Assembly: GCF_900103935.1 (NCBI RefSeq)
Contig: NZ_FNIC01000006.1
Span: 124,001 to 188,000 of the forward strand
Length of the DNA stretch: 64,000 nt
Reading direction: 5' to 3'
Origin: Nocardioides szechwanensis
Lineage (GTDB): Bacteria; Actinomycetota; Actinomycetes; Propionibacteriales; Nocardioidaceae
Below the pieces are notes generated by a model. That model searched no databases. It was given only the letters and a program-made list of their open reading frames with translations, and was not told the origin of the DNA. This document shows, one piece after another, positions 15,837 through 24,514 of this stretch (its first letter is position 1; each line of letters opens with the position of its first letter). The position numbers and the translations under genes are program-made.

Positions 15837-16877
15837 TCACGAGTCGGGCAGCAGGCCCCTGACGGCGTCGATCGCCCTGGCCATCGCCGGCCGGTCGTCG
15901 CCACCGCTGGCCCAGACCGGGTCCTGCGGTAGCGGTCCCATCGGGTCCGCCTCCTCGGGCCCGGACGTGCTCGGCGCGAGCGCACGCCGGAACGCCTCGT
16001 CGAGCCCCACCAGCTGGTGCCCATCGGGCAGGAGAACGAGCTGCGCCTCGGCATGGGAGGCGGCGTCGGCGACGACCATGTCGTGATGGAGGCTCTCCAC
16101 CAGCGCCTCGACCGTGGGCCGCGGCACGTCGGTCAGGCTCCCGACCAGCGTGCCCACGAGGCCGGTCGGGAGCAGCGGCACCTCGACCTGAGGACGCGCG
16201 AGCCCGGCGTGCGAGGTGTAGGCGGCGAGCAGCGCGCCGTAGCGCAGCCGGTCGGGACCGCCCAGGTCGAAGTGACGGGAGGGACCGGCATACGCGAGCG
16301 CCCCGATCAGCGCCTCGAGCACGTCGACGACTGCGATCGGCTGTACGAGGGAGTTCATCCAGGTGGGCACGGTGTGCACCGGCATCCGCTTGCTGACCTG
16401 GCGGATGATCTCAAACGAGGTGGACCCGCTGCCCAGCAGCACGGCGGCGCGCAGGACGACGACCGTCGCGGGCGTGCCGCTGAGGATCCGCTCGACCTCG
16501 CGGCGCGACCTGATGTGATCCGAGAGCTCGTCGTCGGGGGCGTCGGGGACCAGCCCCGCGAGGTAGACGATCCGGCCGACGCTGTGGCGGCGTACGGCGT
16601 CCGCGAAGCTGGTGGCGGCGGCACGATCGGTCTCGGCGAAGTCGTCGCCGCCCATCCCGTGGATCAGGTAGTAGATCGCGTCGACACCGTCGCAGGCGGC
16701 CGCGACCTGGTCCGGGTCGAGCGCGTCCATGACCACGGTCTCGACACGGTCTCCCCACCACGGCTGCTGACGGTCCGGGTCGCTCGTGGTCGTGCGTACG
16801 TCGTAGCCGCGCTCGAGCAGCACGGGCACCAGCCGCCCACCGACGTAGCCGGTGGCACCGGTCACCAAGATCTTCAC
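15837..16877 (-). CDS. NAD(P)-binding SDR/NmrA-type epimerase-like protein
   Basis: 346 residues. The N-terminus MKILVTGATGYVGGRLVPVLLERGYDV is a classical extended-SDR Rossmann loop (TGATGYVG), and the next acidic segment lies in VETVVMDALD. There is no YxxxK catalytic pair in the usual place, so it belongs with the atypical NmrA/complex-I-subunit-like SDRs that bind NAD(P) and may act on lipids, quinones or sugars. A segment (MPVHTVPTWMNSLVQPIAVVDVLEAL) is typical of this group. Substrate unknown. Confidence 0.83.
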   Translation of the reverse strand: MKILVTGATGYVGGRLVPVLLERGYDVRTTTSDPDRQQPWWGDRVETVVMDALDPDQVAAACDGVDAIYYLIHGMGGDDFAETDRAAATSFADAVRRHSVGRIVYLAGLVPDAPDDELSDHIRSRREVERILSGTPATVVVLRAAVLLGSGSTSFEIIRQVSKRMPVHTVPTWMNSLVQPIAVVDVLEALIGALAYAGPSRHFDLGGPDRLRYGALLAAYTSHAGLARPQVEVPLLPTGLVGTLVGSLTDVPRPTVEALVESLHHDMVVADAASHAEAQLVLLPDGHQLVGLDEAFRRALAPSTSGPEEADPMGPLPQDPVWASGGDDRPAMARAIDAVRGLLPDS

Positions 16878-16917
16878 ATGCGGAGGTACCCCTGCGGCGT
16901 CCGCGGAAACGGGCAGG

Positions 16918-17214
16918 TCACAGGGGGGTCAGCAGGTCGGCGGGCAGCCACTCCTCCACGAGCTGCCACTCACCGGGCCGCAGCTGCGCGGCGTAGACGA
17001 CGCGCCCCTCCCAACCGTCCGGACCCTGGCGCCACTCCGCCAGCAGCCCCGGGCGCTTCACGCCGTAGCGGTCCACAGCGTCGGCGACCCAGCAGTGCCG
17101 CGCCGGGCAGACGTCAGCCGAGCGGGCCGGAGCGGTCGAGGCCACCGGCTGGCCGTCGCGGACCCGGTCGGCCAGCGCGATCCGGCTCCCCCGCTTGTTC
17201 ATCCCGCCCGCCAT
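16918..17214 (-). CDS. Small protein of unknown function behind a LexA box
   Basis: 98 residues, Trp- and Arg-rich, no membrane span. It has a single CPARHCW pair of cysteines (near 36-41) followed by VADAVDRYGVKRPGLLAEWRQG and a hydrophobic C-terminus with VVYAAQLRPGEWQLVEEWLP. I do not recognise a functional family. A perfect SOS box (17236-17251) lies 22 bp upstream of the ATG at 17214, so it should be induced by DNA damage. A second in-frame ATG at 17202 also has a GGGCGGG site and is possible. Confidence 0.78.
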   Translation of the reverse strand: MAGGMNKRGSRIALADRVRDGQPVASTAPARSADVCPARHCWVADAVDRYGVKRPGLLAEWRQGPDGWEGRVVYAAQLRPGEWQLVEEWLPADLLTPL

Positions 17215-17235
17215 GGACCGATCGTCTCACAGGCT

Positions 17236-17251
17236 TCGAACACCTGTTCGA
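17236..17251. promoter_or_regulatory. LexA (SOS) box
   Basis: TCGAACACCTGTTCGA is a perfect 16-bp palindrome-type LexA box (TCGAAC-N4-GTTCGA). The core CGAACACCTGTTCG, including the central four bases, is identical to the site upstream of recA at 33017-33030. It lies directly before the 98-residue gene on the minus strand and after the end of the sensor kinase gene. Confidence 0.85.
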
Positions 17252-17272
17252 CTCTCTCGGGTACGGGCGGGT

Positions 17273-18211
17273 TCAGGCGGTGGGGATCGTGAACTCGAAG
17301 ACCGACCCGGCCCCGTCGGGGTTGTCCCGCGCCACGATCGTGCCGCCGTGACGCCGCACGATCCGGCGACAGATCGCCAGCCCGAGGCCGCTGCCGTCGT
17401 ACTCACGGTGCGCGCGGTGGAACTCCTCGAAGACCGCCTTGTGCTCGCCCTCCGGCAGCCCGATCCCGCGGTCGGCCACGGCCACCGCCACCCGGTCCGA
17501 CGAGACCGCGCGAGCCGAGACCGTCACCTGCGGCCGCTCCCCCGGTACGACGTACTTCAGGGCGTTGCCGATCAAATTGTCGAGCACCTGGCCCAGCAGC
17601 ATCTCGTCGGCGTGGACCTGCGGCAGCGGGTTGAACCTCACGAGCGCCCCCGCCGCATGGCCGGCCACGACCTCGGCGACCAGCGCCTCGAGGTCGACCG
17701 TGGTCGGCTCCAGACTTCGGTTGGTGCTGGTGGCGTGCTGCAGGAGGCTGCCGATCAGGTCGCGCATCCGCCGCGACGAAGCCCGGACCTTGCTGACGCA
17801 CTCCCGCAGCAGGTCGTGGTCGATCTGATCCCCCGAGTCGAGCTGGTCCTCGACCAGCTCGGTCCAGCCGTCGATGCCGGCCAGCGGGTTGCGCAGGTCG
17901 TGGGCGACCACGCCGGCGAAGGCCGCCAGCTCGGTGCGCATCTCTCGCTCCAGCGTGATGTCGCGGACGACGAGCACGGAGCGCCCCTCGCCGTCGTCGG
18001 GCATGTCCACGGACGACATCAACACGATCCGGGTGCCGCCGGAGGAGTCGACGACCTCGACCTCGTGCTCGCGCAGGTGGCGGCCCGAGTCAAGCGCCGC
18101 CTCGGCCCCGGCTACGGCCACCTCGTCGAGCTGGGAGTCCAGGAGCAGCCACCCGTCGGGGCCATGCTGGCGCGCGCGAAATGCGGCGGCGTCGCTGTCG
18201 GCGCGCGTCAC
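17273..18211 (-). CDS. Sensor histidine kinase (PAS remnant, HisKA, HATPase)
   Basis: 312 residues. The phosphoacceptor His104 is in VVAHDLRNPLAG; the ATP-binding part has the N-box DNLIGNALKY, G1 DRGIGLPEG, and G2 GSGLGLAICRRIV. The first 100 residues (ending RSVLVVRDITLEREM) look like the second half of a PAS/PAC domain. There is no membrane span, so it is a cytosolic kinase. The GTG start at 18211 overlaps by 4 bases a short frame (18208-18312) that reads like the first half of a PAS domain. No response regulator lies next to it. It follows the K+ channel gene in the same direction. Confidence 0.85.
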   Translation of the reverse strand: MTRADSDAAAFRARQHGPDGWLLLDSQLDEVAVAGAEAALDSGRHLREHEVEVVDSSGGTRIVLMSSVDMPDDGEGRSVLVVRDITLEREMRTELAAFAGVVAHDLRNPLAGIDGWTELVEDQLDSGDQIDHDLLRECVSKVRASSRRMRDLIGSLLQHATSTNRSLEPTTVDLEALVAEVVAGHAAGALVRFNPLPQVHADEMLLGQVLDNLIGNALKYVVPGERPQVTVSARAVSSDRVAVAVADRGIGLPEGEHKAVFEEFHRAHREYDGSGLGLAICRRIVRRHGGTIVARDNPDGAGSVFEFTIPTA

Positions 18212-18312
18212 TGGTCCCCCGTGGTGCGGTTGAGAGTGAGTGCAGCCCCCCGGTGCACGACGAGGATCTCCCGTCCTGGATCCAACGAGGCAACCCCCGA
18301 GGCATCACGCAC
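18208..18312 (-). CDS. Short PAS-like reading frame coupled to the sensor kinase (possible split domain)
   Basis: 34 residues from a GTG at 18312, containing DPGREILVVHRGAALTLN, which reads like the first strand and helix of a PAS domain (ILVVNRAALxLTG pattern). Its TGA overlaps the kinase GTG (GTGA). Either the kinase gene carries a frameshift here, or the two pieces are made separately by coupled translation. Too short for normal gene calling. Confidence is limited. Confidence 0.4.
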   Translation of the reverse strand: MRDASGVASLDPGREILVVHRGAALTLNRTTGDQ

Positions 18313-18340
18313 GAGTTGTGCTGGTCCAGACCAGCAGCCG

Positions 18341-19441
18341 TCAGGCGTCCTCGTCGGCGGTGTCCTCGTCGTGGGTGCCGGGGCGTGGCGCCCACGGCAG
18401 CTCCTTGGCCGGGCGTACGACGATCAGCCGGTCGCCGCGGGCCAGCTGGGTGACCACGGGGTCGAAGTAGCGGTAGACCTTCTCGTCGCGCACGACCGAG
18501 ATCACCTGGTCGGGCAGCTGCTGCGGCTGCTTGCCGACCTCGCTGACGAGCAGGTCCCGCTCGGCGACCTCGAGGCCCTCGCCGTACGTCAGCAGGTCCT
18601 CCATCACGGAGCCCAGCGTCGGTGACAGCGACGAGAGCCCGAGCAGGCGTCCGACCGCGTCGGAGGAGGTGATCACCGAGTTGGCGCCCGACTGGCGCAT
18701 CAGCGGGGCGTTCTCCTGCTCCTTGACCGCGGCGACGATCCAGGCGTCGGGGTTGAGCTGGCGCACCGTGAGCGCGGCGAGCACGTTGGAGTCGTCGCGG
18801 TTGGTGGTGATGATGACCTGGTCGGCCTCGCCGACACCCGCTCGGCGCAGCACCTCGCGCCTGGTGGCGTCGCCGGAGACGATCGCCAGGCCGTCGGCGT
18901 GCGCGTCGGCCACCGCGACCGGGCTCGGGTCGACGATCACGACCGATTCGCGGTTGAGCCCGTTGTTGACCAGCGTCTCGACGGCGCTGCGCCCCTTGGT
19001 GCCGTAGCCGACGACGACGACGTGGTGGCCCATGTTCTTCCTCCAGCGAGAGACCCGGAACATCTCACGGCCCTGCGACGCCAGCACCTCGAGGGTGGTG
19101 CCGATCAACAGGACCAGGAAGGCGATGCGGGCGGGGGTGATGATGAACGCGTTGATCATCCGGGCGCCGTCGGTGACCGGCGCGATGTCACCGTAACCGG
19201 TCGTGCTCAGGGTGACGGTCGTGTAGTAGATGGCGTCGGTGAAGCTGATGATGTTCTTGGGATCGTTGCCGTCGACGTAGCCGTCCTTGTCGAACCAGAC
19301 CAGCAAGACGGTGCCGACCAGGATCGTGAGTGCGGCCAGGAGCCGGCGCCCGAGCTCCCACCAGGGTGATCGGACGACGTCGGGGAGGGAGATCTGACCC
19401 CGGAAGGCGGTCCCCGCCTGGTCGTTCGAGTGGTCCTGCAC
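18341..19441 (-). CDS. Potassium channel with cytoplasmic RCK/TrkA-N and TrkA-C domains
   Basis: 366 residues. Two membrane helices (about 32-50 and 95-115) flank a pore loop with the selectivity filter TTGYGD (TVTLSTTGYGDIAPV). After it, an RCK domain starts with VVVVGYGTKG (Rossmann nucleotide-binding loop), and TrkA-C follows (ERDLLVSEVGKQP). This is the MthK-like architecture: K+ conductance gated by ligands binding the RCK ring. A tail rich in Asp/Glu ends the protein. Confidence 0.9.
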   Translation of the reverse strand: MQDHSNDQAGTAFRGQISLPDVVRSPWWELGRRLLAALTILVGTVLLVWFDKDGYVDGNDPKNIISFTDAIYYTTVTLSTTGYGDIAPVTDGARMINAFIITPARIAFLVLLIGTTLEVLASQGREMFRVSRWRKNMGHHVVVVGYGTKGRSAVETLVNNGLNRESVVIVDPSPVAVADAHADGLAIVSGDATRREVLRRAGVGEADQVIITTNRDDSNVLAALTVRQLNPDAWIVAAVKEQENAPLMRQSGANSVITSSDAVGRLLGLSSLSPTLGSVMEDLLTYGEGLEVAERDLLVSEVGKQPQQLPDQVISVVRDEKVYRYFDPVVTQLARGDRLIVVRPAKELPWAPRPGTHDEDTADEDA

Positions 19442-19476
19442 GTGGCGAATCTAGTGGACCCGGTGGTGCGATCCGG

Positions 19477-20442
19477 TCAGGGGCGGTCCTTCGTCATGCG
19501 GTTCCTGATCCGGTTCATCAGCTCCATGCGGGCGCGCATCGTCGTCTTCTGCGGGAACACCGTGTCGAAGGCGGCGTTGACGGCCGCTCCGATGAGCACG
19601 GCGAGCGCCAGGATGTAGAGCCACAGGAGTACGGCGATCGGCGCGGCGAGCGGCCCGTAGATCGACTTCGAGTCGGCGGCCGTGACCGTGAGCACCCAGC
19701 GCAGCACGTAGGAGCCGAGGATCCAGGCGATCAGCGAGAACGTCGCGCCCGGGAGGTTGAAGCTCCAGTTGGTCCGCACCGGCACCGACACGTGGTAGAG
19801 CGTGGCGAGGAAGCAGATGCACAGGATGATGACGACCGGCCAGTAGAAGTTCATGACGAAGTCGGCGCGGTCCGGCAGCACCTCGGCCACCAGCCGGGGC
19901 CCCGCGACCACCAGCGGGATCGAGACCGCGCCGGTGATCATGGCCAGGATGTAGAGCACGAACGACAGCGCGCGGGTCTTGACGATCCCGCGGTGCCCGC
20001 CGAGCCCGTGCATGATCGTGATCGTGTCGACGAAGACGTTGAGCGCCCGCGACCCCGACCACAGGGCCAGCACGAAGCCCAGCGAGATCACGTCGAAGCG
20101 GCCGCCCTTGAGCACGTCGTTGATGGTCGGGACGATGATCCGGTCGACCGCGCTCTCGGTCAGGAACGACGACGACAGGTCGATCACCGCCTGCCGGACC
20201 TCCTCCACCTGGGCCGCGGTGAACCGGTCGGAGACGTAGCCGATCGCGCCCGCGAGGGCGAAGATCAGCGGCGGCACCGACAGCACCGCGAAGAACGCCG
20301 CCTCGGCCGCGAGGCCGGTGACGCGGTAGCGCAGGCAGGCCGCGACCGTGGTCACGATCAGGCGCCAGACGGTGTCGGCGACGCGCCGGTGCCACGGGGT
20401 CGTCCCGTCGGAGGAGGCGGTGTCCCGAGTGTCCGCCGTCAT
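19477..20442 (-). CDS. YihY/BrkB family inner-membrane protein
   Basis: 321 residues from the ATG at 20442. Six or so membrane spans are visible, with the family signature near the start (RVTGLAAEAAFFAVLSVPPLIFALAGAIG) and PGATFSLIAWILGSYVLRW in the middle. The function of the family is not settled despite the old ribonuclease BN name. An in-frame start at 20481 would overlap the divergent aidB gene and is not preferred. Only 17 bp separate the two start codons. Confidence 0.86.
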   Translation of the reverse strand: MTADTRDTASSDGTTPWHRRVADTVWRLIVTTVAACLRYRVTGLAAEAAFFAVLSVPPLIFALAGAIGYVSDRFTAAQVEEVRQAVIDLSSSFLTESAVDRIIVPTINDVLKGGRFDVISLGFVLALWSGSRALNVFVDTITIMHGLGGHRGIVKTRALSFVLYILAMITGAVSIPLVVAGPRLVAEVLPDRADFVMNFYWPVVIILCICFLATLYHVSVPVRTNWSFNLPGATFSLIAWILGSYVLRWVLTVTAADSKSIYGPLAAPIAVLLWLYILALAVLIGAAVNAAFDTVFPQKTTMRARMELMNRIRNRMTKDRP

Positions 20443-20459
20443 GGCCTTACGGTATCCGT
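20443..20459. promoter_or_regulatory. 17-bp divergent start region, apparent leaderless promoters in both directions
   Basis: TACGGT lies 6 bases before the aidB ATG on the plus strand and TACCGT lies 6 bases before the YihY ATG on the minus strand, the spacing of -10 elements that produce leaderless transcripts. The centre is itself an inverted repeat (TACGG-TAT-CCGTA). No ribosome-binding site is present on either side. Confidence 0.45.
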
Positions 20460-22127
20460 ATGGCACTCTCCGACTCGCCAACCCCGACGCGACGCGACGT
20501 GCGCGTCACCACCAACCAGGCGCCCCCGCTGGTCGGGCACAACGTGGTCACCAGCGACCTGGCCCTCACCGAGGCGGTGCTGCGCCACGGCTCCGCCGAC
20601 GTGCTCGCGGACATCGAGGCGGTCGGCCGCGAGGCAGGCACGGCCGAGGCGCGTGAGCACGGCCAGCTCGCCAACGAGCACCACCCGCTGCTGACGCCGT
20701 ACGACCGCTATGGCAACCGGATCGACGAGGTCAGCTTCCACCCGTCGTGGCACTGGCTGATGGAGCGCGCGGTCGGGCACGGGCTCGCGGCGACGCCGTG
20801 GGAGCAGCAGGAGGCCGGCGCCCCGCACGCCCACGTGCGCCGCGCGGCCGGGTTCATGGCGTGGTCGCACACCGAGCCGGGACACGGCTGCCCGATCTCG
20901 ATGACGTACGCCGCGATCCCCGCGCTGCGCGCCGACGACGCGATCGCGAAGGAGTGGACGCCGCTGCTCGCGTCGACCACCTACGACCCCGGGCTGCGGC
21001 CGATCGCCGACAAGCGCGGCGCCCTCGCGGGCATGGGGATGACCGAGAAGCAGGGCGGCTCCGACGTCCGCGCCAACGTGACGGTGGCCCGGCCGACCTC
21101 CGTCGACGGTGAGTACACGCTGCACGGGCACAAGTGGTTCACGTCCGCGCCGATGAACGACATGTTCCTGGTGCTGGCGCAGGCCGCCGGTGGCGTGACC
21201 TGCTTCGTGCTGCCGCGGGTGCTGCCCGACGGGTCGCGCAACCTGCTCGACGTCGTGCGGCTCAAGGACAAGCTGGGCAACCGCTCCAACGCATCCTCGG
21301 AGCTCGAGTTCGACGGCACCGTCGCCTACCGGCTCGGCGACGAGGGCCGGGGCGTGCGCACGATCATCGAGATGGTCGCCGCGACCCGGCTCGACTGCGT
21401 GCTCGGCTCGACCTCGCTGATGCGCCGCGCGGTCTCCGAGGCGTCGTGGCACGCCGCCCACCGCTCGGCGTTCGGCTCGCTGCTCGCCGACAAGCCGCTC
21501 ATGCAGAACGTCCTCGCCGACCTCGCCGTGGAGGCAGAGGCCGCCACCGCTGTCGCCGTACGACTCGCGGCCGCGGTCGACAACCTCGACGACCCCCACG
21601 AGGCGGCGCTGCGCCGGATCGCGCTGCCGCTCGCGAAGTTCTGGGTCTGCAAGCGCACGCCGATGCACGTTGCGGAGGCGCTCGAGTGCCTGGGCGGCAA
21701 CGGCTACGTCGAGGAGTCGGTGATGCCGCTGCTCTACCGCGAGGCGCCGCTCAACTCCGTGTGGGAGGGCTCGGGCAACGTCAACGCTCTCGACGTCCTG
21801 CGCGCGCTGAGCCGCGAGCCCGAGGTGCTGTCGGCCTGGATCACCGAGGTCGGCCTCGCCCGCGGCGGCGACGCCCGCCTCGACCGCGCCATCGACGACA
21901 CGCTGGCCATGCTCGGCGACACCGCGTCGTTGGAGGTGGGTGCTCGACGCCTGGCCTCGCGCATGGCGCTCTGCCTCCAGGGCTCGCTGCTCGTGCGCTT
22001 CGCGCCGCCCGAGGTGGCCGACGTCTTCTGCGCCTCGCGGCTCGGCACGTCGTACGACGGAGTCTTCGGCGCGCTCGACGGCGGCGACCTGCGGGCGATC
22101 GTGGAGCGCACCACGCCCACCGTCTAG
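20460..22127 (+). CDS. aidB: AidB-like acyl-CoA dehydrogenase family protein
   Basis: 555 residues, the long form typical of AidB. It has the FAD-binding motif MGMTEKQGGSDVRAN, the flavin/substrate segment HGHKWFTSAPMNDMFLVLAQ, and the C-terminal ALECLGGNGYVEES that closes the FAD site, followed by a helical extension. AidB in E. coli is induced by alkylating agents and binds DNA; its acyl-CoA dehydrogenase activity is weak. Probably leaderless. The gene ends 1 bp before a degenerate region. Confidence 0.86.
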   Translation: MALSDSPTPTRRDVRVTTNQAPPLVGHNVVTSDLALTEAVLRHGSADVLADIEAVGREAGTAEAREHGQLANEHHPLLTPYDRYGNRIDEVSFHPSWHWLMERAVGHGLAATPWEQQEAGAPHAHVRRAAGFMAWSHTEPGHGCPISMTYAAIPALRADDAIAKEWTPLLASTTYDPGLRPIADKRGALAGMGMTEKQGGSDVRANVTVARPTSVDGEYTLHGHKWFTSAPMNDMFLVLAQAAGGVTCFVLPRVLPDGSRNLLDVVRLKDKLGNRSNASSELEFDGTVAYRLGDEGRGVRTIIEMVAATRLDCVLGSTSLMRRAVSEASWHAAHRSAFGSLLADKPLMQNVLADLAVEAEAATAVAVRLAAAVDNLDDPHEAALRRIALPLAKFWVCKRTPMHVAEALECLGGNGYVEESVMPLLYREAPLNSVWEGSGNVNALDVLRALSREPEVLSAWITEVGLARGGDARLDRAIDDTLAMLGDTASLEVGARRLASRMALCLQGSLLVRFAPPEVADVFCASRLGTSYDGVFGALDGGDLRAIVERTTPTV

Positions 22128-22128
22128 C

Positions 22129-22380
22129 TCACGTGAGGAAGGCGAGCTCGACCAAGACCTCCCGGAACGCCCGGTAGCGGCGCGGGCCCACCCTCTCGGC
22201 CCAGCCGCGCTCAACCTCACCGAGACGCGCGCTCACCGCGCGGACGTCGTCGTCGCCTCGCGCGGTGCGGCGTACGAGCCGGACCCTGCGGTCGGCCAGG
22301 TCCGTCACGCTGACCCCGTCGTGTCGGGGACGGCGACGACCCCCGCCGGGCGCAGGGCCTACCGGCTGTTCGTGAAGCAC
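22129..22380 (-). pseudogene. Fragment resembling the C-terminus of a MarR-family regulator
   Basis: The stretch LADRRVRLVRRTARGDDDVRAV followed by LGEVERGWAERVGPRRY and a Leu-rich end reads like the last helices of a MarR protein (about 60 residues). There is no HTH in this or the other frames upstream; instead the sequence runs into a fragment of a different gene on the other strand near 22321. Probably a remnant left by a deletion. Confidence 0.45.
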
Positions 22381-22891
22381 GTGCAGGCATGGGTGCGCTC
22401 GCCGTTCTTCGCGGAAGTCCCGCCGGAGTTCGCTGAGCTGGCTGCGGCAGGCGTGCCCTGGCGCACCGAACCCCTGGCCTACCGCTCCGACCTGGGCGAC
22501 CGACTGCCGAACGGCCTCACCATGCCGTCTGGCTCGAGGACGTCAGCCACCCCGCCGCGCCCGTGGGACCGGCCGCGCTTCGAGCGCGCCGCCCACCTGC
22601 TGGGTCGGCTCGCGGCCAGCCCACGGGTCGCTCCGCTGCGCCACGTAGGCGAGTTCGACTGGTCGGTGCAGGTCTACGCCCACGGCCGGGCTGGCGGCCG
22701 AGGGCCTGGTCGTCGACGAGTCGGCGGTACGGCGCGCGCACGCGCTCCAGCTCCAGCTCTTCAGCGGCATCTCCGCCGTGCCCTTCGAGGTGCTCGACCA
22801 GCCGATGACACCGCAGCTCGAGCGGCTGGCTGCCGCGCGCGCGGCCATTGCCCGGCACAGCCTCGACCTGTTGGCCTCGACCGCCGGTTGA
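22321..22891 (+). pseudogene. Frameshifted, deleted phosphotransferase-like gene remnant
   Basis: Similar-looking protein pieces appear in successive frames: RAYRLFVKHVQAWVRSPFF to YRSDLGDRLPNGLTMP (frame 1), VWLEDVSHPAAP (frame 3), WDRPRFERAAHLLGRLA to SVQVYAHGR (frame 1), then LAAEGLVVDESAVRRAHALQ to the TGA at 22889-22891 (frame 2). At least three frame changes in 570 bp and the absence of a Brenner HGD motif show that it is broken. The intact parent appears to be an aminoglycoside-phosphotransferase-like kinase; that identity is less certain than the fact of decay. Confidence 0.5.
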
Positions 22892-22894
22892 GCC

Positions 22895-24337
22895 CTAGGA
22901 GAGCTCGAGTCCCGGGTAGAGCGGGTGCTTGTCGAGCATCTCGGCGGATGCGTCCTTGACCTTGTCGGCCACGCCGTCACCGAGGGCGTACGACGCCTTG
23001 GAGGGGCCGCCGGCCTTGGTGGTGCCGGGCTGGGTGTTCTGCAGGACGTGGACGACCAGCTCGGCGACGTGGTCGAACTCGTCGCGGCCGAAGCCGCGGG
23101 TCGTCAGCGCCGGGGTGCCGAGGCGGATGCCGGAGGTGTACCAGGCGCCGTTGGGGTCGGCCGGGATCGAGTTGCGGTTGGTGACCACGCCGGCGTCGAG
23201 CAGCGCCGACTCGGCCTGCCGGCCGGTGAGCCCGAAGCCGGAGACGTCGAGCAGCACCAGGTGGTTGTCGGTGCCGCCGGTGACCAGGCGCGCGTCGCGC
23301 TTGAGGAAGCCCTCGGCCAGCGACTTGGCGTTGTCGGCGACCTGCTGGGCGTAGGTCTGGAACGACGGCTGGCGGGCCTCGGCCAGCGCCACGGCCTTGG
23401 CGGCCATCACGTGCGACAGCGGGCCGCCGAGCACCATCGGGCAGCCGCGGTCGACTGACGCGGCGTACTCCTCCGTGGCCAGCACCATGCCGCCGCGCGG
23501 GCCGCGCAGGCTCTTGTGGGTCGTGGTGGTGACGACGTGGGCGTGCGGCACCGGGTCCTCGTCGCCGGTGAAGACCTTGCCGGCGACCAGCCCGGCGAAG
23601 TGCGCCATGTCGACCATCAGGGTCGCGCCGACCTCGTCGGCGATCTCGCGCATCTTGGCGAAGTCGACCCGGCGGGGGTAGGCGGAGTAGCCCGCCACCA
23701 GGATCAGCGGCTTGAACTCGCGCGCCTTGGCCGCGACCTTCGCGTAGTCGAGCAGTCCGGTCTCGGGGTCGGTGCCGTACTGCTGCTGGTGGAACATCTT
23801 GCCGCTGATGTTGGGGCGGAAGCCGTGTGTCAGGTGGCCGCCGGCGTCGAGCGACATGCCGAGCAGGCGCTGGTTGCCCAGCTCGTGCCGCAGGCTCTCC
23901 CAGTCGGCGTCGGTGAGCTCGTTGACGTTCTTGGAGCCGGCCTTCTCGAGCCACGGACCCTCGACGCGATGGGCGAGGATCGACCAGAAGGCGACCAGGT
24001 TGGCGTCGATGCCGGAGTGGGGCTGGGCGTAGGCGTACTCCGCGCCGAAGAGCTCACGAGCATGCTCGGCGGCGAGCGACTCGACGGTGTCGACGTTCTG
24101 GCAGCCGGCGTAGAAGCGGTGGCCGATCGTGCCCTCGGCGTACTTGTCGCTGAACCAGGTGCCCATCGTGAGCAGCACCGCCGGGGAGGCGTAGTTCTCG
24201 CTCGCGATCAGCTTCAGTGAGCTGCGTTGGTCGGCCAGCTCCTTGCGCGTCGCCTCGGCGATGCGCGGCTCGACCGAGGCGATGACCTCGAGAGCTTGGG
24301 AGTAGGCGCTGCTGGTCAGGGCGTTCAGGTCGGCCAT
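22895..24337 (-). CDS. glyA: Serine hydroxymethyltransferase
   Basis: 480 residues. The PLP-lysine motif is [14 protein letters not shown], the N-terminal [16 protein letters not shown] and [15 protein letters not shown] are diagnostic, and [14 protein letters not shown] holds the PLP aspartate. It is longer than the usual 420-residue form because of an insertion near 125-165 ([19 protein letters not shown]), as seen in a subset of actinobacterial enzymes. It converts serine and tetrahydrofolate to glycine and methylene-THF. The ATG at 24337 has no ribosome-binding site; a good promoter 7 bp upstream suggests leaderless translation. Confidence 0.93.
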   Translation of the reverse strand: MADLNALTSSAYSQALEVIASVEPRIAEATRKELADQRSSLKLIASENYASPAVLLTMGTWFSDKYAEGTIGHRFYAGCQNVDTVESLAAEHARELFGAEYAYAQPHSGIDANLVAFWSILAHRVEGPWLEKAGSKNVNELTDADWESLRHELGNQRLLGMSLDAGGHLTHGFRPNISGKMFHQQQYGTDPETGLLDYAKVAAKAREFKPLILVAGYSAYPRRVDFAKMREIADEVGATLMVDMAHFAGLVAGKVFTGDEDPVPHAHVVTTTTHKSLRGPRGGMVLATEEYAASVDRGCPMVLGGPLSHVMAAKAVALAEARQPSFQTYAQQVADNAKSLAEGFLKRDARLVTGGTDNHLVLLDVSGFGLTGRQAESALLDAGVVTNRNSIPADPNGAWYTSGIRLGTPALTTRGFGRDEFDHVAELVVHVLQNTQPGTTKAGGPSKASYALGDGVADKVKDASAEMLDKHPLYPGLELS

Positions 24338-24344
24338 GAGCGGC

Positions 24345-24374
24345 AGCCTAGTGAGGCAGGCGGGAGGCGCCCAA
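24345..24374 (-). promoter_or_regulatory. Promoter of glyA giving a probable leaderless mRNA
   Basis: On the minus strand TTGGGC and TAGGCT are separated by 18 bp, and TAGGCT ends 7 bp before the glyA ATG. This is the -35/-10 layout of a vegetative actinobacterial promoter with transcription starting at or next to the start codon. Confidence 0.5.
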
Positions 24375-24435
24375 CCCGCACGTGTGACCTGCGCCGCACT
24401 GGTGGCGATCTCAGGCGGGAACGACGTACGACTTT

Positions 24436-24450
24436 GTCCGTATTATGGAC
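24436..24450 (+). promoter_or_regulatory. Inverted repeat over a -10-like element before the sulfate assimilation genes
   Basis: GTCC and GGAC flank GTATTAT; TATTAT (24441-24446) is the only strong -10-like hexamer in the region and a third GTCC half-site follows at 24454-24457. The site is about 70 bp upstream of the leader peptide, so it is a plausible operator/promoter for the sulfite reductase operon. The regulator is not known. Confidence 0.4.
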
Positions 24451-24514
24451 TTGGTGTCCACATCATGGGATTCCCGGTTGTGAGAGGCACGTCCAAACAG
24501 TGAGACTGCTTGAC

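Noticed and set aside
15521..16054. 177-codon minus-strand ORF reaching into the intergenic region
   Set aside because: Mostly a wrong-frame shadow of the epimerase-like gene; its C-terminal part has no support.
22129..22380. MarR-like stretch as an intact 83-residue gene
   Set aside because: No HTH, no start context, and it abuts a different gene remnant; read as a pseudogene instead.
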